A stretch of DNA of 64,000 bases from Faecalicatena faecalis (GCF_012524165.2 NZ_JABACJ020000001.1:496001-560000), one strand, 5' to 3'. Shown: positions 44,929-54,333, numbered from the stretch's first letter. Numbers and translations: made by a program. The notes: generated by a model from the letters alone, not told the origin.

Positions 44929-46706
44929 AGCCGAATATCAAGAAGCTGCTTATCCTAAACGCCCCCTATCTGCTCTTTGTGTATCTCTTTGATAAAGTCG
45001 GACAGGCGGTGCGGCTCTCGCCGGGGGCTGACCTCTCCGGCAAGCTGCTTTCCATTGGCAGTGGCTTTTCTGCCGCCTTTTCAAATGCCCTGCCGAGTTT
45101 TGCCCCTATGGATTTGCTTATCGGCATTGGCGGGGCTGTCGTTATCCGGCTTGCGGTCTATGTGAAAGGCAAGAACGCAAAGAAATACCGTAAGGGCATG
45201 GAGTACGGCTCTGCACGTTGGGGCAATGCCGAGGATATAAAGCCATATATCGACCCCATGTTTGAAAATAACGTGCTGCTGACGCAGACCGAAAGGCTGA
45301 TGATGAGTAGCCGCCCGAAGCACCCGAAATATGCACGAAACAAAAACGTACTTGTAATCGGCGGCTCCGGCAGCGGCAAGACGAGGTTTTTTGTAAAGCC
45401 CAACTTAATGCAAATGCACAGCAGCTATGTTGTAACCGACCCAAAAGGAACGGTTTTAATCGAGTGCGGGAAGCTCTTGCAGCGGGGCGGGTACAAAATC
45501 AAGGTGCTAAACACCATCAATTTCAAGAAATCCATGCGGTACAATCCCTTTGCCTATCTGCGCAGCGAAAAGGATATTTTGAAACTGGTAAATACCATTA
45601 TCGCCAACACCAAAGGCGACGGGGAAAAATCCGGCGAGGATTTTTGGGTGAAATCGGAACGGCTTTTTTACTGCGCCCTTATCGGCTACATCTGGTACGA
45701 AGCCCCGGAGAACGAGAAAAACTTTACGACGCTGCTTGAAATGATAAATGCGTCGGAAGCCCGCGAGGACGACCCGGAATTTCAATCCCCCGTTGACCTC
45801 ATGTTTGAACGCTTGGAGGAAAAAGACCCGGAACATTTTGCGGTGCGCCAGTACAAGAAGTTTTTGCTGTCTGCCGGAAAAACAAGAAGCTCTATCCTCA
45901 TTTCCTGCGGTGCGCGTCTTGCCCCCTTTGACATTCGGGAACTGCGCGAGCTGATGGAAACCGACGAAATGGAGCTTGACACCTTAGGCGACCGAAAGAC
46001 CGCGCTTTTTGTTATTATCTCCGACACCGACGACACCTTTAACTTTGTTGTATCAATCCTTTACACACAGCTTTTCAATCTGCTTTGTGACAAGGCAGAT
46101 GATGTGTACGGCGGGCGGCTACCTGTTCATGTGCGCTGTCTGCTTGACGAGTTTGCAAATATCGGGCAGATACCGAAGTTTGAAAAACTCATTGCCACGA
46201 TAAGGAGCCGCGAAATCTCCGCGTCCATCATCTTGCAGAGCCAGTCGCAGCTAAAGGCTATCTACAAGGACAACGCCGATACCATTGTCGGCAACTGCGA
46301 TACGACCCTGTTCTTGGGCGGCAAGGAGAAAACGACCCTTAAAGAAATGTCGGAAATCTTGGGGAAAGAAACGATTGACAGTTTTAACACTTCCGAAACG
46401 CGAGGACGGGAACTTTCCCACGGGCTGAACTATCAGAAGTTAGGCAAGCAGCTTATGAGCGAAGATGAAATTGCGGTCATGGACGGCGGGAAATGTATCT
46501 TGCAGCTACGCGGGGTGCGTCCGTTCTTCTCCGAAAAATACGATATTACCAAACACCCGAAGTACAAGTACCTTTCCGACTTTGACAAGAAAAATGCCTT
46601 TGACATGGAAAAGCACTTGCGCCGCCGTCCTGCAATCGTAAAGCCGGACGAGGTATTTGACTATTACGAAGTTGACGAAGCAGATTTGCAGGAGGATACA
46701 GAATGA
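44925..46706 (+). CDS. virD4: VirD4/TraG-type conjugative coupling ATPase
   Basis: 593 residues. Two N-terminal membrane helices (about 8-25 and 62-80) anchor it. GSARWGNAEDIKPYI precedes Walker A VIGGSGSGKTRFFVKPN (near 144-153) and Walker B RCLLDEFANIG. Later motifs SREISASIILQSQSQLKAIY and FLGGKEKTTLKEMS are characteristic of T4SS coupling proteins. It docks relaxase-bound DNA to the secretion channel and powers its entry. Overlaps on both sides (PcfB, small downstream gene) show one tightly coupled operon. Confidence 0.95.
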   Translation: MKPNIKKLLILNAPYLLFVYLFDKVGQAVRLSPGADLSGKLLSIGSGFSAAFSNALPSFAPMDLLIGIGGAVVIRLAVYVKGKNAKKYRKGMEYGSARWGNAEDIKPYIDPMFENNVLLTQTERLMMSSRPKHPKYARNKNVLVIGGSGSGKTRFFVKPNLMQMHSSYVVTDPKGTVLIECGKLLQRGGYKIKVLNTINFKKSMRYNPFAYLRSEKDILKLVNTIIANTKGDGEKSGEDFWVKSERLFYCALIGYIWYEAPENEKNFTTLLEMINASEAREDDPEFQSPVDLMFERLEEKDPEHFAVRQYKKFLLSAGKTRSSILISCGARLAPFDIRELRELMETDEMELDTLGDRKTALFVIISDTDDTFNFVVSILYTQLFNLLCDKADDVYGGRLPVHVRCLLDEFANIGQIPKFEKLIATIRSREISASIILQSQSQLKAIYKDNADTIVGNCDTTLFLGGKEKTTLKEMSEILGKETIDSFNTSETRGRELSHGLNYQKLGKQLMSEDEIAVMDGGKCILQLRGVRPFFSEKYDITKHPKYKYLSDFDKKNAFDMEKHLRRRPAIVKPDEVFDYYEVDEADLQEDTE

Positions 46707-46915
46707 ATAAGCGTATCAGAAAGAAAAAGGCAAAACAGCAGCTAATCCGGGCTATCAGCGGGCTTGTGGAAGCAGCCGAGGAAATGCAGCGGGAACAGGA
46801 ACGCAGGACAATACAGGCAGGTATTTCCTATATCAAGTATATCGAAGCTGTCCGGGAACGGCAGTACGGCATTATGCCTGTCTACACACCACTTTTTGAA
46901 AAGGAGGGAGCTTAA
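46703..46915 (+). CDS. Small conserved-context protein of the transfer operon, 70 residues
   Basis: It starts at an ATG overlapping the virD4 stop (ATGA). The protein opens MNKRIRKKKAKQQLIRAI with a basic N-terminus, continues as one amphipathic helix rich in Glu/Gln/Arg, and ends YTPLFEKEGA. There is no membrane span. Position and overlap support translation. I do not recognise its family; it may be a DNA- or coupling-protein-associated helper. Confidence 0.65.
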   Translation: MNKRIRKKKAKQQLIRAISGLVEAAEEMQREQERRTIQAGISYIKYIEAVRERQYGIMPVYTPLFEKEGA

Positions 46916-46940
46916 AGTAAAAACAATAAACACGGGCTAC

Positions 46941-47000
46941 ATGGTACGCGCCCCTACTCCTTGCGCGTATCGCGGCAGGAAGCCGCACCCTTACAACTGA
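46941..47000 (+). CDS. Possible 19-residue peptide
   Basis: ATG at 46941 to TGA at 47000 encodes a Pro/Arg-rich peptide (MVRAPTPCAYRGRKPHPYN). The frame is open further upstream, and a GGAGGG site stands at 46903-46908, but no start codon sits at the right distance from it. Kept only as a possibility. Confidence 0.2.
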   Translation: MVRAPTPCAYRGRKPHPYN

Positions 47001-47045
47001 ATACCGCCGCGCCGCAGAAATTACGCAGCGCGGGGACTTATGACC

Positions 47046-47108
47046 GCGGCAGTTATCGAAAACTGACCGCCGTTTTTTATGCCCTTTTTCGGGCAGCCGC
47101 AAAGCGGC
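47046..47108 (+). terminator. Hairpin cluster before the Maff2 gene
   Basis: GCGGCAGTT (47046-47054) pairs with AACTG-A-CCGC (47061-47070) and is followed by six T, a terminator-like unit. GCCC/GGGC and GCCGC/GCGGC (47096-47108) hairpins follow before the AAAGGAG of the next gene. Partial termination here would separate virD4 from the channel genes. Confidence 0.55.
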
Positions 47109-47124
47109 AGAAAGGAGTTTTATT

Positions 47125-47340
47125 ATGGCATTTTTCAACAGCGCAGTAGGCGTTTTGCAGACACTTGTTATCGCTCTCGGAGCAGGTCTTGGCATTTGGG
47201 GCGTTATCAACCTCTTGGAGGGCTACGGAAACGACAATCCGGGCGCGAAAAGCCAGGGCATGAAACAGCTCATGGCGGGCGGCGGCGTTGCCCTTATCGG
47301 CGGCACCCTTGTACCTCTGCTTTCCGGCCTGTTCGGTTAA
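47125..47340 (+). CDS. Maff2 family small membrane protein (pilin-like candidate)
   Basis: 71 residues with two hydrophobic helices (about 8-30 and 48-68) joined by a short polar loop (GYGNDNPGAKSQGMKQ). The wording is that of Maff2 proteins of Tn1549-class elements. Size, two-helix hairpin and position directly before the VirB6-like, PrgI and VirB4 genes resemble VirB2/TrbC pilins, so it could be the pilin-like subunit of the channel. That role is inference. GAAAGGAG precedes the ATG. Confidence 0.8.
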   Translation: MAFFNSAVGVLQTLVIALGAGLGIWGVINLLEGYGNDNPGAKSQGMKQLMAGGGVALIGGTLVPLLSGLFG

Positions 47341-47356
47341 GCGGCGGGGTTAGCTT

Positions 47357-48226
47357 ATGCAGAGCATACTTGACGCGATTAACGAATGGATAAAGGAAAT
47401 CCTCATTGGAGCCATTAACGGTAATCTGTCAACTATGTTCGGGGACGTAAACGAAAAAGTCGGAACTATCGCCGCAGAGGTAGGACAAACCCCGCAGGGG
47501 TGGAACGCAGGCATATTTTCCATGATACAGAGCTTGTCGGAAAATGTGATTGTACCCATTGCGGGGCTTGTCATTACCTACGTTCTATGCGTGGAGCTTA
47601 TCAGCATGGTAACGGAAAAGAACAATATGCACGATATTGACACGTTCATGTTCTTTAAGTGGTTTTTCAAGGCGTGGGTAGCGGTGTATCTCGTTACCCA
47701 CACCTTTACTATCACTATGGCGGTGTTCGATATGGCGCAACACGTTGTTTCCGGCGCGGCGGGCGTGATCGGCGGCGATACGAATATCGACGTTGACGCC
47801 GCCCTCTCGTCCATGCAAGCCGGACTTGACGCTATGGAAATCCCCGAACTGTTACTGCTCGTTATGGAAACAAGCCTTGTGAGCCTTTGCATGAAAATCA
47901 TGTCGGTGCTTATCACGGTTATCCTGTACGGCAGAATGATAGAGATTTACCTTTACTGTTCGGTATCGCCTATCCCGTTTGCAACTATGACTAACAGAGA
48001 GTGGGGACAGATAGGAAACAACTACTTAAAAGCCCTGTTCGCCCTCGGTTTTCAAGGCTTCCTCATTATGATATGCGTCGGCATTTATGCGGTTTTGGTT
48101 GGCAGCATGATTGTAGCGGACAACCTGCACAGCGCGATTTTCTCCCTTGCAGCCTACACCGTGATTTTGTGCTTCTCCCTATTCAAAACAGGCGCACTTG
48201 CGAAGTCAATCTTTAACGCACATTAA
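47357..48226 (+). CDS. VirB6/TrbL-like polytopic channel protein
   Basis: 289 residues with six or so membrane helices after an amphipathic N-terminus (ILDAINEWIKEILIGAI). Helix-rich blocks such as VIVPIAGLVITYVLCVELI and FFKWFFKAWVAVYLVTHTF, and the C-terminal FSLAAYTVILCFSLFKTGAL, match TrbL/VirB6-like proteins of Gram-positive elements. It should form part of the inner DNA channel. It starts 16 nt after Maff2 and ends 21 nt before prgI. Confidence 0.88.
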   Translation: MQSILDAINEWIKEILIGAINGNLSTMFGDVNEKVGTIAAEVGQTPQGWNAGIFSMIQSLSENVIVPIAGLVITYVLCVELISMVTEKNNMHDIDTFMFFKWFFKAWVAVYLVTHTFTITMAVFDMAQHVVSGAAGVIGGDTNIDVDAALSSMQAGLDAMEIPELLLLVMETSLVSLCMKIMSVLITVILYGRMIEIYLYCSVSPIPFATMTNREWGQIGNNYLKALFALGFQGFLIMICVGIYAVLVGSMIVADNLHSAIFSLAAYTVILCFSLFKTGALAKSIFNAH

Positions 48227-48247
48227 AGACCGAAAGGAGGTTTTCAC

Positions 48248-48658
48248 TTGGCGTATGTACCCGTACCCAAAGACTTATCAAAAATCAAAACGAAAGTCGC
48301 TTTTAATCTGACAAAGCGGCAGATTATATGTTTTGCGGCAGCCCTCGCTATGGGACTACCGCTTTTCTTTTTACTCAAAGACAGCGCGGGAACAAGCATG
48401 GCGGCATTTGCAATGATTATCGTTATGCTTCCCTGCTTCCTCTTGGCAATGTATGAAAAACACGGGCAGCCCCTTGAAGTCGTGATAAAGAACGTCATTC
48501 AGACAAAGTTTATCCGACCAAAGGAACGCCCCTATCAGACGGAAAATTTTTATGTCGTCATAGAAAAACAACGAAAACTGGAAAAGGAGGTATCGGCTAT
48601 TGTCAATGGCAGAACGAAAAATCATGACCCGCGCGGTAAAAAATCCCGTGAAGCGTAA
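48248..48658 (+). CDS. prgI: PrgI family conjugal transfer protein
   Basis: 136 residues from a TTG start at 48248, seven nt after GAAAGGAGG. The opening AYVPVPKDLSKIKTKVAFNLT is the PrgI signature. Two membrane helices follow (about 27-46 and 50-68), then a cytosolic tail with EVVIKNVIQTKFIRPKERPY. PrgI-type proteins sit with VirB4 at the base of the channel, like VirB3. Its end overlaps the start of virB4 by 59 nt. Confidence 0.92.
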   Translation: MAYVPVPKDLSKIKTKVAFNLTKRQIICFAAALAMGLPLFFLLKDSAGTSMAAFAMIIVMLPCFLLAMYEKHGQPLEVVIKNVIQTKFIRPKERPYQTENFYVVIEKQRKLEKEVSAIVNGRTKNHDPRGKKSREA

Positions 48659-51035
48659 GCTGACCCGCGCAGAAAAGAAAGAAATCGCCGCCGTGATACA
48701 GGCAGCAAAGGGCGACGGGAAGCCCCACACCGCGCAGCAGACCATTCCCTACTTGCAGATGTACCCGGACGGGATTTGCAGGGTAACGGAAAAGAAATAC
48801 TCGAAAAGCCTTGTCTTTGAAGATATTAACTATCAGCTTGCACAGGCAGATGATAAGACCGCTATTTTTGAAAACTGGTGCGATTTTCTCAACTACTTTG
48901 ACGCTTCCGTTTCGGTGCAGCTCTCTTTCATCAATCAGGGCGCAAGAAAGGAAAAGGCACAGGCAGCTATCGAAATTCCGGCGCAAGACGACGCTTTTAA
49001 CTCTATCCGCAAAGAGTACGCGGATATGCTGAAAAATCAGCTTGAAAAAGGCAACAACGGACTGGAAAAGTGCAAGTACATTACCTTTTCCATTGAAGCG
49101 GACAATCTCGCAGCCGCAAAAGCCCGCCTTTCCCGTATCGAAACCGACGTACTCAATAATTTTAAGGTGCTTGGCGCGGCTGCCCGCCCCATGAACGGGC
49201 AGGAACGCTTGAACGTGCTGCATGGGATTTTCCACCCGGAGGGCGAGCCGTTCCGTTTCTCTTGGGACTGGCTCGTACCGTCCGGGCTTACCACAAAGGA
49301 CTTTATCGCCCCGTCCTCGTTCCGCTTTGGCGACGGCAGGACGTTTCGCATGGGGCGTAAGCTCGGCGCGGTTAGCTTCCTTGAAATCCTTGCGCCGGAG
49401 CTGAACGACCGTATGCTTTCGGACATTCTCGACCTTGAAAACGGAATTATCGTCAATCTGCATATCCGCAGTATCGACCAGAGCGAAGCAATCAAGACTA
49501 TCAAGCGCAAAATTACCGACCTCGACAAGATGAAGATTGAGGAACAGAAAAAAGCGGTACGCAGCGGGTACGACATGGATATAATCCCGTCCGACCTTGC
49601 CACCTTTGGCAGCGAAGCAAAGAACCTGTTGCAGGATTTACAGAGCAGAAATGAAAGAATGTTTCTGCTGACGTTCCTTGTGGTAAACATGGCAGACACG
49701 AAGCGGAAACTGGATAATGACATCTTTGCTACGGCGGGCTTTGCACAGAAAAACAACTGCGCTCTGACCCGCCTTGACTATTTGCAGGAAGCGGGCTTTA
49801 TGTCCTCTATCCCACTTGGGGAGAACCTTATCCCCATTCAAAGAGGGCTTACCACATCAAGCACCGCTATTTTTATCCCGTTTATCACGCAGGAGCTTTT
49901 TCAGCGGGGCGCAGCCCTGTATTACGGCTTAAATGCGCTGTCAAACAACATGATACTCTGCGACCGCAAGCAACTGAAAAACCCAAACGGGCTTATTCTT
50001 GGAACACCGGGAAGCGGTAAATCCTTTGCGGCAAAACGGGAAATGACAAACGCCTTTCTCATTACCGACGACGATATTATTATCTGCGACCCGGAAGCAG
50101 AATATTTTTCCCTTGTGCAGCGTTTGGGCGGGCAAGTGATACGCCTGTCGCCTGCCGGAAAAGGCATGGACGGTAAGCCCCAGTATGTGAACCCTATGGA
50201 TATTAACCTCAACTACTCCGAGGACGACAACCCACTTGCCTTGAAATCCGACTTTATCCTTTCCCTTTGTGAGCTTGTTATCGGCGGCAAAGAGGGCTTG
50301 CAGCCCGTGGAAAAGACCGTCATTGACCGCGCCGTTAGGAATGTGTACCGACCTTTCCTTGCAGACCCCGACCCGGAAAAAATGCCGATTTTGGGCGACC
50401 TTTACAACGAGCTTTTGAAGCAGCCGGAGCCGGAAGCTGCCCGCATTGCGGCGGCATTGGAGCTTTATGTTTCCGGCTCTCTGAACGTCTTTAACCACCG
50501 TACCAACGTGGAGCTTTCTAACCGCCTTGTCTGCTTTGATATTAAACAGCTTGGAAAGCAGCTCAAAAAGTTAGGTATGCTCATTGTGCAAGACCAGGTA
50601 TGGAACCGCGTTACCGTAAACCGCGCCGAGAAAAAGGCGACCCGTTACTATATGGACGAGTTTCATTTGCTTTTGAAAGAGGAACAGACCGCAGCCTATT
50701 CCGTGGAGATTTGGAAGCGTTTTCGTAAATGGGGCGGCATACCGACGGCAATCACACAGAACGTCAAAGACCTTTTATCAAGCCGCGAAGTCGAGAATAT
50801 CTTTGAAAACTCCGATTTTGTCCTCATGCTCAATCAGGCACAGGGCGACCGGGCTATCCTTGCAAAGCAGCTCAATATCTCCCCGCAGCAGATGAAGTAT
50901 GTGACCCATACCGAAGCGGGCGAGGGGCTTATCTTTTACGGAAACGTGGTGCTGCCATTCATTGACCGCTTCCCGACGGACACCGAGCTTTACCGTCTGC
51001 TTACGACAAAGCCGGAGGAAGTGAGCAAGCCATGA
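48600..51035 (+). CDS. virB4: VirB4-type conjugative ATPase
   Basis: 811 residues from the TTG at 48600, 11 nt after AAAGGAGG; an ATG two codons later is less well spaced. The N-terminal domain packs against PrgI. Walker A GTPGSGKS lies at 468-475 and Walker B at YMDEFHLLLKEE, followed by RKWGGIPTAITQNVKDLL. It energises assembly of the channel and substrate transfer at the membrane. The stop overlaps the methyltransferase start by 4 nt. Confidence 0.95.
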   Translation: MSMAERKIMTRAVKNPVKRKLTRAEKKEIAAVIQAAKGDGKPHTAQQTIPYLQMYPDGICRVTEKKYSKSLVFEDINYQLAQADDKTAIFENWCDFLNYFDASVSVQLSFINQGARKEKAQAAIEIPAQDDAFNSIRKEYADMLKNQLEKGNNGLEKCKYITFSIEADNLAAAKARLSRIETDVLNNFKVLGAAARPMNGQERLNVLHGIFHPEGEPFRFSWDWLVPSGLTTKDFIAPSSFRFGDGRTFRMGRKLGAVSFLEILAPELNDRMLSDILDLENGIIVNLHIRSIDQSEAIKTIKRKITDLDKMKIEEQKKAVRSGYDMDIIPSDLATFGSEAKNLLQDLQSRNERMFLLTFLVVNMADTKRKLDNDIFATAGFAQKNNCALTRLDYLQEAGFMSSIPLGENLIPIQRGLTTSSTAIFIPFITQELFQRGAALYYGLNALSNNMILCDRKQLKNPNGLILGTPGSGKSFAAKREMTNAFLITDDDIIICDPEAEYFSLVQRLGGQVIRLSPAGKGMDGKPQYVNPMDINLNYSEDDNPLALKSDFILSLCELVIGGKEGLQPVEKTVIDRAVRNVYRPFLADPDPEKMPILGDLYNELLKQPEPEAARIAAALELYVSGSLNVFNHRTNVELSNRLVCFDIKQLGKQLKKLGMLIVQDQVWNRVTVNRAEKKATRYYMDEFHLLLKEEQTAAYSVEIWKRFRKWGGIPTAITQNVKDLLSSREVENIFENSDFVLMLNQAQGDRAILAKQLNISPQQMKYVTHTEAGEGLIFYGNVVLPFIDRFPTDTELYRLLTTKPEEVSKP

Positions 51036-51913
51036 AAACGGACGTAATCATCAACCGTGAAGCCCTCTATGCCCTGCGGGAGCTGCCGAGCGAAAGCGTG
51101 AACTGCTGCGTCACAAGCCCGCCCTACTATGGACTTAGGGATTACGGGCTTGATATGCAGATTGGACGGGAGGACACGCCGGAGCAGTACATTGACAGGC
51201 TTGTAGAAGTATTCCGGGAACTGCGCCGGGTACTGAAAGACGACGGGACGTTTTGGCTGAATATCGCAGATACCTACTGCGGCACAGGCATGAAAGCGGG
51301 CTGCAAGCAAAAGGACTTAATCGGTATTCCGTGGCTTTTAGCTTTTGCCCTGCGCTCTGACGGGTGGTATTTACGCAGCGATATTATCTGGCTGAAAGAA
51401 AATCCTATGCCGGAGAGCTGCCGCGACCGACCGAGCCGCTGCTATGAGCATATCTTTTTACTGACGAAATCAAAGAAATATTACTATGACGCTGCCGCCA
51501 TTGCAGAGCCGATCGCGCCGGGAACGGCTGCGCGGTACCGACAAGGGCGCGGCGCAGGACACAAATACGCCGAGGAAGTACCGGGACAGGGCAAGGTACA
51601 GGGTATCAATAAAACCCGCAGCGGCGGCTATTATGACGACGCCCTTATGCCGACCACAAGAAACAAGAGGGACGTTTGGCTTATCAATACCGTACCGTAT
51701 AAGGGCGGGCATTTTGCCGCCTATCCCCCGAAGCTCGCGGAAACGTGCATACTGGCGGGCTGTCCGGCAGGCGGCGTTGTCCTTGACCCGTTTTTTGGAA
51801 GCGGCACCACCGGGCTTGCAGCGAAAAGCCTTGACCGACGCTATATCGGCATTGAACTGAACGCCGAGTATTGCGCCCTTGCAGGGGCGCGGATTGGAGG
51901 TGGGAACACTTGA
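51032..51913 (+). CDS. Site-specific DNA methyltransferase (SPPY type)
   Basis: 293 residues. The catalytic motif S29-P-P-Y32 (CVTSPPYYGLRDYG) precedes the SAM loop DPFFGSGTTGLAA (from about 252), which is the beta order of amino-methyltransferases. SPPY favours N4-cytosine methylation, but N6-adenine cannot be ruled out. The middle carries a variable target region (about 100-220). No restriction nuclease gene is near, so it is an orphan enzyme. Its place inside the secretion operon suggests it marks the element's own DNA against restriction on arrival in new hosts. Confidence 0.9.
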   Translation: MKTDVIINREALYALRELPSESVNCCVTSPPYYGLRDYGLDMQIGREDTPEQYIDRLVEVFRELRRVLKDDGTFWLNIADTYCGTGMKAGCKQKDLIGIPWLLAFALRSDGWYLRSDIIWLKENPMPESCRDRPSRCYEHIFLLTKSKKYYYDAAAIAEPIAPGTAARYRQGRGAGHKYAEEVPGQGKVQGINKTRSGGYYDDALMPTTRNKRDVWLINTVPYKGGHFAAYPPKLAETCILAGCPAGGVVLDPFFGSGTTGLAAKSLDRRYIGIELNAEYCALAGARIGGGNT

Positions 51914-54033
51914 AAGACCCCTTAAAGCCCCGCGATAAAATCACGCAGAAAATGACCCGCGACGGGGCTATCGCAGAAAATCAGACCACGGGAGACACGG
52001 AACGTATCAGCAAGCGGACGCAGGACGCGGATTTTCAGAAATCCCCGGAGCAACAGACAGCACAGGACGCGGCGGCACAGCTTAACCCGGTATCTGATAC
52101 AATCCCGCTTCCCCATGCGCCGGGAGCTGCCCCCAAAGCGGACACAGGCAAAACGGAGCGCGTCATGGAATATCTTGACGCTGCCCACACCCGCAAGGCA
52201 AGTAAAAAGGCAGTACGTAGGGCGCAGGAGGAAGCCACCGCACAAACGAAATCTTCCCGCTTGCAGTTTACTGAGGAAGAACTTAACACCCCGGAACTTG
52301 AAAAATACATCAGGAAATCCAACAAAGCCGCTGACCGCTTGGATAAGGCAAAGGCAGCTATCCCCAAAGAAAAGAAACTTGTAAAAGAGCGCACCTTTGA
52401 CGAAGCTGCCGGGAAAGGCAAGACCCGCCTGCACTTTGAGGAAAAGGACAAGCCGCCCGGATTTAAGGAGAAACACAGCCCCTTATCCCGCCCCGCACAG
52501 GAAGCCGGGATTTTGGTACATAACAAAATCCATTCTGTCGAAAAGGATAATTCCGGCGTGGAGGGCGCACACAAGAGCGAGGAAGCCGCAGAACGGGGAT
52601 TGAAGTACGGGGCGCGGAAAATCAAACAGGGCTACCGCAGCCATAAGCTGAAACCCTACCGGGAAGCGGCAAAGGCAGAAAAAGCGGCTTTCAAGGCAAA
52701 CGTGGATTTTCAGTATCACAAGACCCTGCATGAGAACCCGCAGCTTACCTCTAACCCCATTTCCCGGTTTTGGCAGAAGCAGAAAATCAAGCGGCAGTAT
52801 GCAAAGGAAGCCCGCAATACCGCAAAGGGTATCAAGGGCGCGGCAGAACGCACCCGCAAGGCGGCAGCCAAAGCCGCCGAGAAAACAAAACAGACCGCAG
52901 CATTTGTGGCAAGGCACCCGGCGGGTGTGGCAATCGCTGTCGGAGTGCTGCTGCTCTTTATCATGGTTATGTCCGGGCTGTCCTCCTGCGGAGCTATGTT
53001 TTCCGGCGCGTTAAACGGGGTGCTTGGAACGTCCTATACCTCCGAGGACAGCGACCTTGTGGAAGTAGAAAACAGCTACGCCGGATTGGAAAACGAGCTG
53101 CAAAGCAGGATTGACAATATCGAGCGCGACAATCCGGGCTATGACGAGTACCGCTATGACCTTGCGAATATCGGGCATAACCCCCACGAATTAGCGTCCT
53201 ATCTGACCGCAAAATACCAAAGCTACACCCGCGCCGACGTACAGGCAGAATTGCAGCGGATTTTTGAGCAGCAATACAAGCTGACCTTGACCGAAGAAAT
53301 CGAGGTACGCTATCGGACGGAAACGCGGACAGGCACAACCACCGTTACCGACCCGGAAACGGGAGAAACGACCACTGAAACCTACGAATATGAGGTGGAA
53401 GTACCTTACAACTATTACATTCTCAATATCAAGCTGACGAACACACCGCTATCTGCGATTGCGGAAAACAACCTGACCCCGGAACAACTGGAAATGTACC
53501 GGGTGTACTTACAGACAAGCGGGAACAAGCCCCTTATCTTTGGTGGCGGCTCTCCCGACACTTCCGCGTCCGAGGATTTAAGTGGCGTGGATTTTGTGAA
53601 CGGAACGCGCCCCGGCAATACCGCTATCGTTGACCTTGCAAAACGGCAAGTCGGAAATGTGGGCGGCTATCCGTATTGGAGCTGGTACGGCTTTAACAGC
53701 CGCGTGGAATGGTGCGCCTGTTTTGTGTCCTGGTGCTACGGGCAAATGGGACTTTCCGAGCCGCGTTTTGCCGCCTGCCAGTCGCAGGGTATTCCGTGGT
53801 TTACCTCTCACGGACAATGGGGAGCGCGGGGCTATGAAAACATTGCCCCCGGTGACGCTATCTTTTTTGACTGGGACTTAGACGGCAGCGCAGACCATGT
53901 TGGGCTTGTTATCGGCAGGGACGAGGGCCGCGTTTATACCGTGGAGGGCAATTCCGGCGACGCCTGCAAGATTAAGAGCTATCCCCTTGACTATGCCTGT
54001 ATCAAAGGGTACGGGCTGATGAACTGGAACTGA
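51910..54033 (+). CDS. Conjugative cell-wall hydrolase with CHAP domain (CD1108-like)
   Basis: 707 residues from the TTG at 51910, nine nt after GGAGG; an upstream ATG in this frame lies inside the methyltransferase gene without a ribosome site. Residues 1-330 are highly charged and largely helical (cytosolic). A membrane helix follows at about 337-357 (GVAIAVGVLLLFIMVM). The outer part has a helical stalk and a Thr-rich loop (TRTGTTTVTDPETGE). It ends in a CHAP amidase domain with C602 (EWCACFVSWC) and H663 (SADHVGLV). It should open the peptidoglycan so the transfer channel can cross, as VirB1/Tcpg-type enzymes do. Confidence 0.9.
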   Translation: MKDPLKPRDKITQKMTRDGAIAENQTTGDTERISKRTQDADFQKSPEQQTAQDAAAQLNPVSDTIPLPHAPGAAPKADTGKTERVMEYLDAAHTRKASKKAVRRAQEEATAQTKSSRLQFTEEELNTPELEKYIRKSNKAADRLDKAKAAIPKEKKLVKERTFDEAAGKGKTRLHFEEKDKPPGFKEKHSPLSRPAQEAGILVHNKIHSVEKDNSGVEGAHKSEEAAERGLKYGARKIKQGYRSHKLKPYREAAKAEKAAFKANVDFQYHKTLHENPQLTSNPISRFWQKQKIKRQYAKEARNTAKGIKGAAERTRKAAAKAAEKTKQTAAFVARHPAGVAIAVGVLLLFIMVMSGLSSCGAMFSGALNGVLGTSYTSEDSDLVEVENSYAGLENELQSRIDNIERDNPGYDEYRYDLANIGHNPHELASYLTAKYQSYTRADVQAELQRIFEQQYKLTLTEEIEVRYRTETRTGTTTVTDPETGETTTETYEYEVEVPYNYYILNIKLTNTPLSAIAENNLTPEQLEMYRVYLQTSGNKPLIFGGGSPDTSASEDLSGVDFVNGTRPGNTAIVDLAKRQVGNVGGYPYWSWYGFNSRVEWCACFVSWCYGQMGLSEPRFAACQSQGIPWFTSHGQWGARGYENIAPGDAIFFDWDLDGSADHVGLVIGRDEGRVYTVEGNSGDACKIKSYPLDYACIKGYGLMNWN

Positions 54034-54075
54034 CATACAACAACACATTTGAAAATCGAAAGGAGAAAAATCATT

Positions 54076-54333
54076 ATGACTATGAGTAAAATCGAAAGAA
54101 TTGAAAAGGAAATCCAAAAGACCCGTGAGAAAATCACGGAGTATCAGAACAGGCTGCGCGGACTGGAAGCACAGAAAACCGAAGCGGAAAATCTGCAAAT
54201 CGTTCAGCTCGTGCGCTCCATGCGTCTGACCCCGCAGGAGCTTACCGCCATGCTTGCGGGCGGCGGTATTCCGGGCATTGCCCCTATCCCCGCAGACTAT
54301 GAGGAACAGGAGGAAACCGAGAATGAAGAATAA
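54076..54333 (+). CDS. DUF4315 family small coiled-coil protein
   Basis: 85 residues from the ATG at 54076 (GAAAGGAG upstream). A coiled coil (IERIEKEIQKTREKITEYQ) leads to LRGLEAQKTEAENLQIVQLV and MRLTPQELTAMLAGG, the DUF4315 pattern, and ends in an acidic tail. It is restricted to conjugative elements. Its role is unknown. It overlaps the next gene by 11 nt. Confidence 0.85.
   Translation: MTMSKIERIEKEIQKTREKITEYQNRLRGLEAQKTEAENLQIVQLVRSMRLTPQELTAMLAGGGIPGIAPIPADYEEQEETENEE

Noticed and set aside
51871..51909. Upstream ATG start for the CHAP hydrolase
   Set aside because: It lies inside the methyltransferase gene with no ribosome site; the TTG at 51910 has GGAGG at the right distance.
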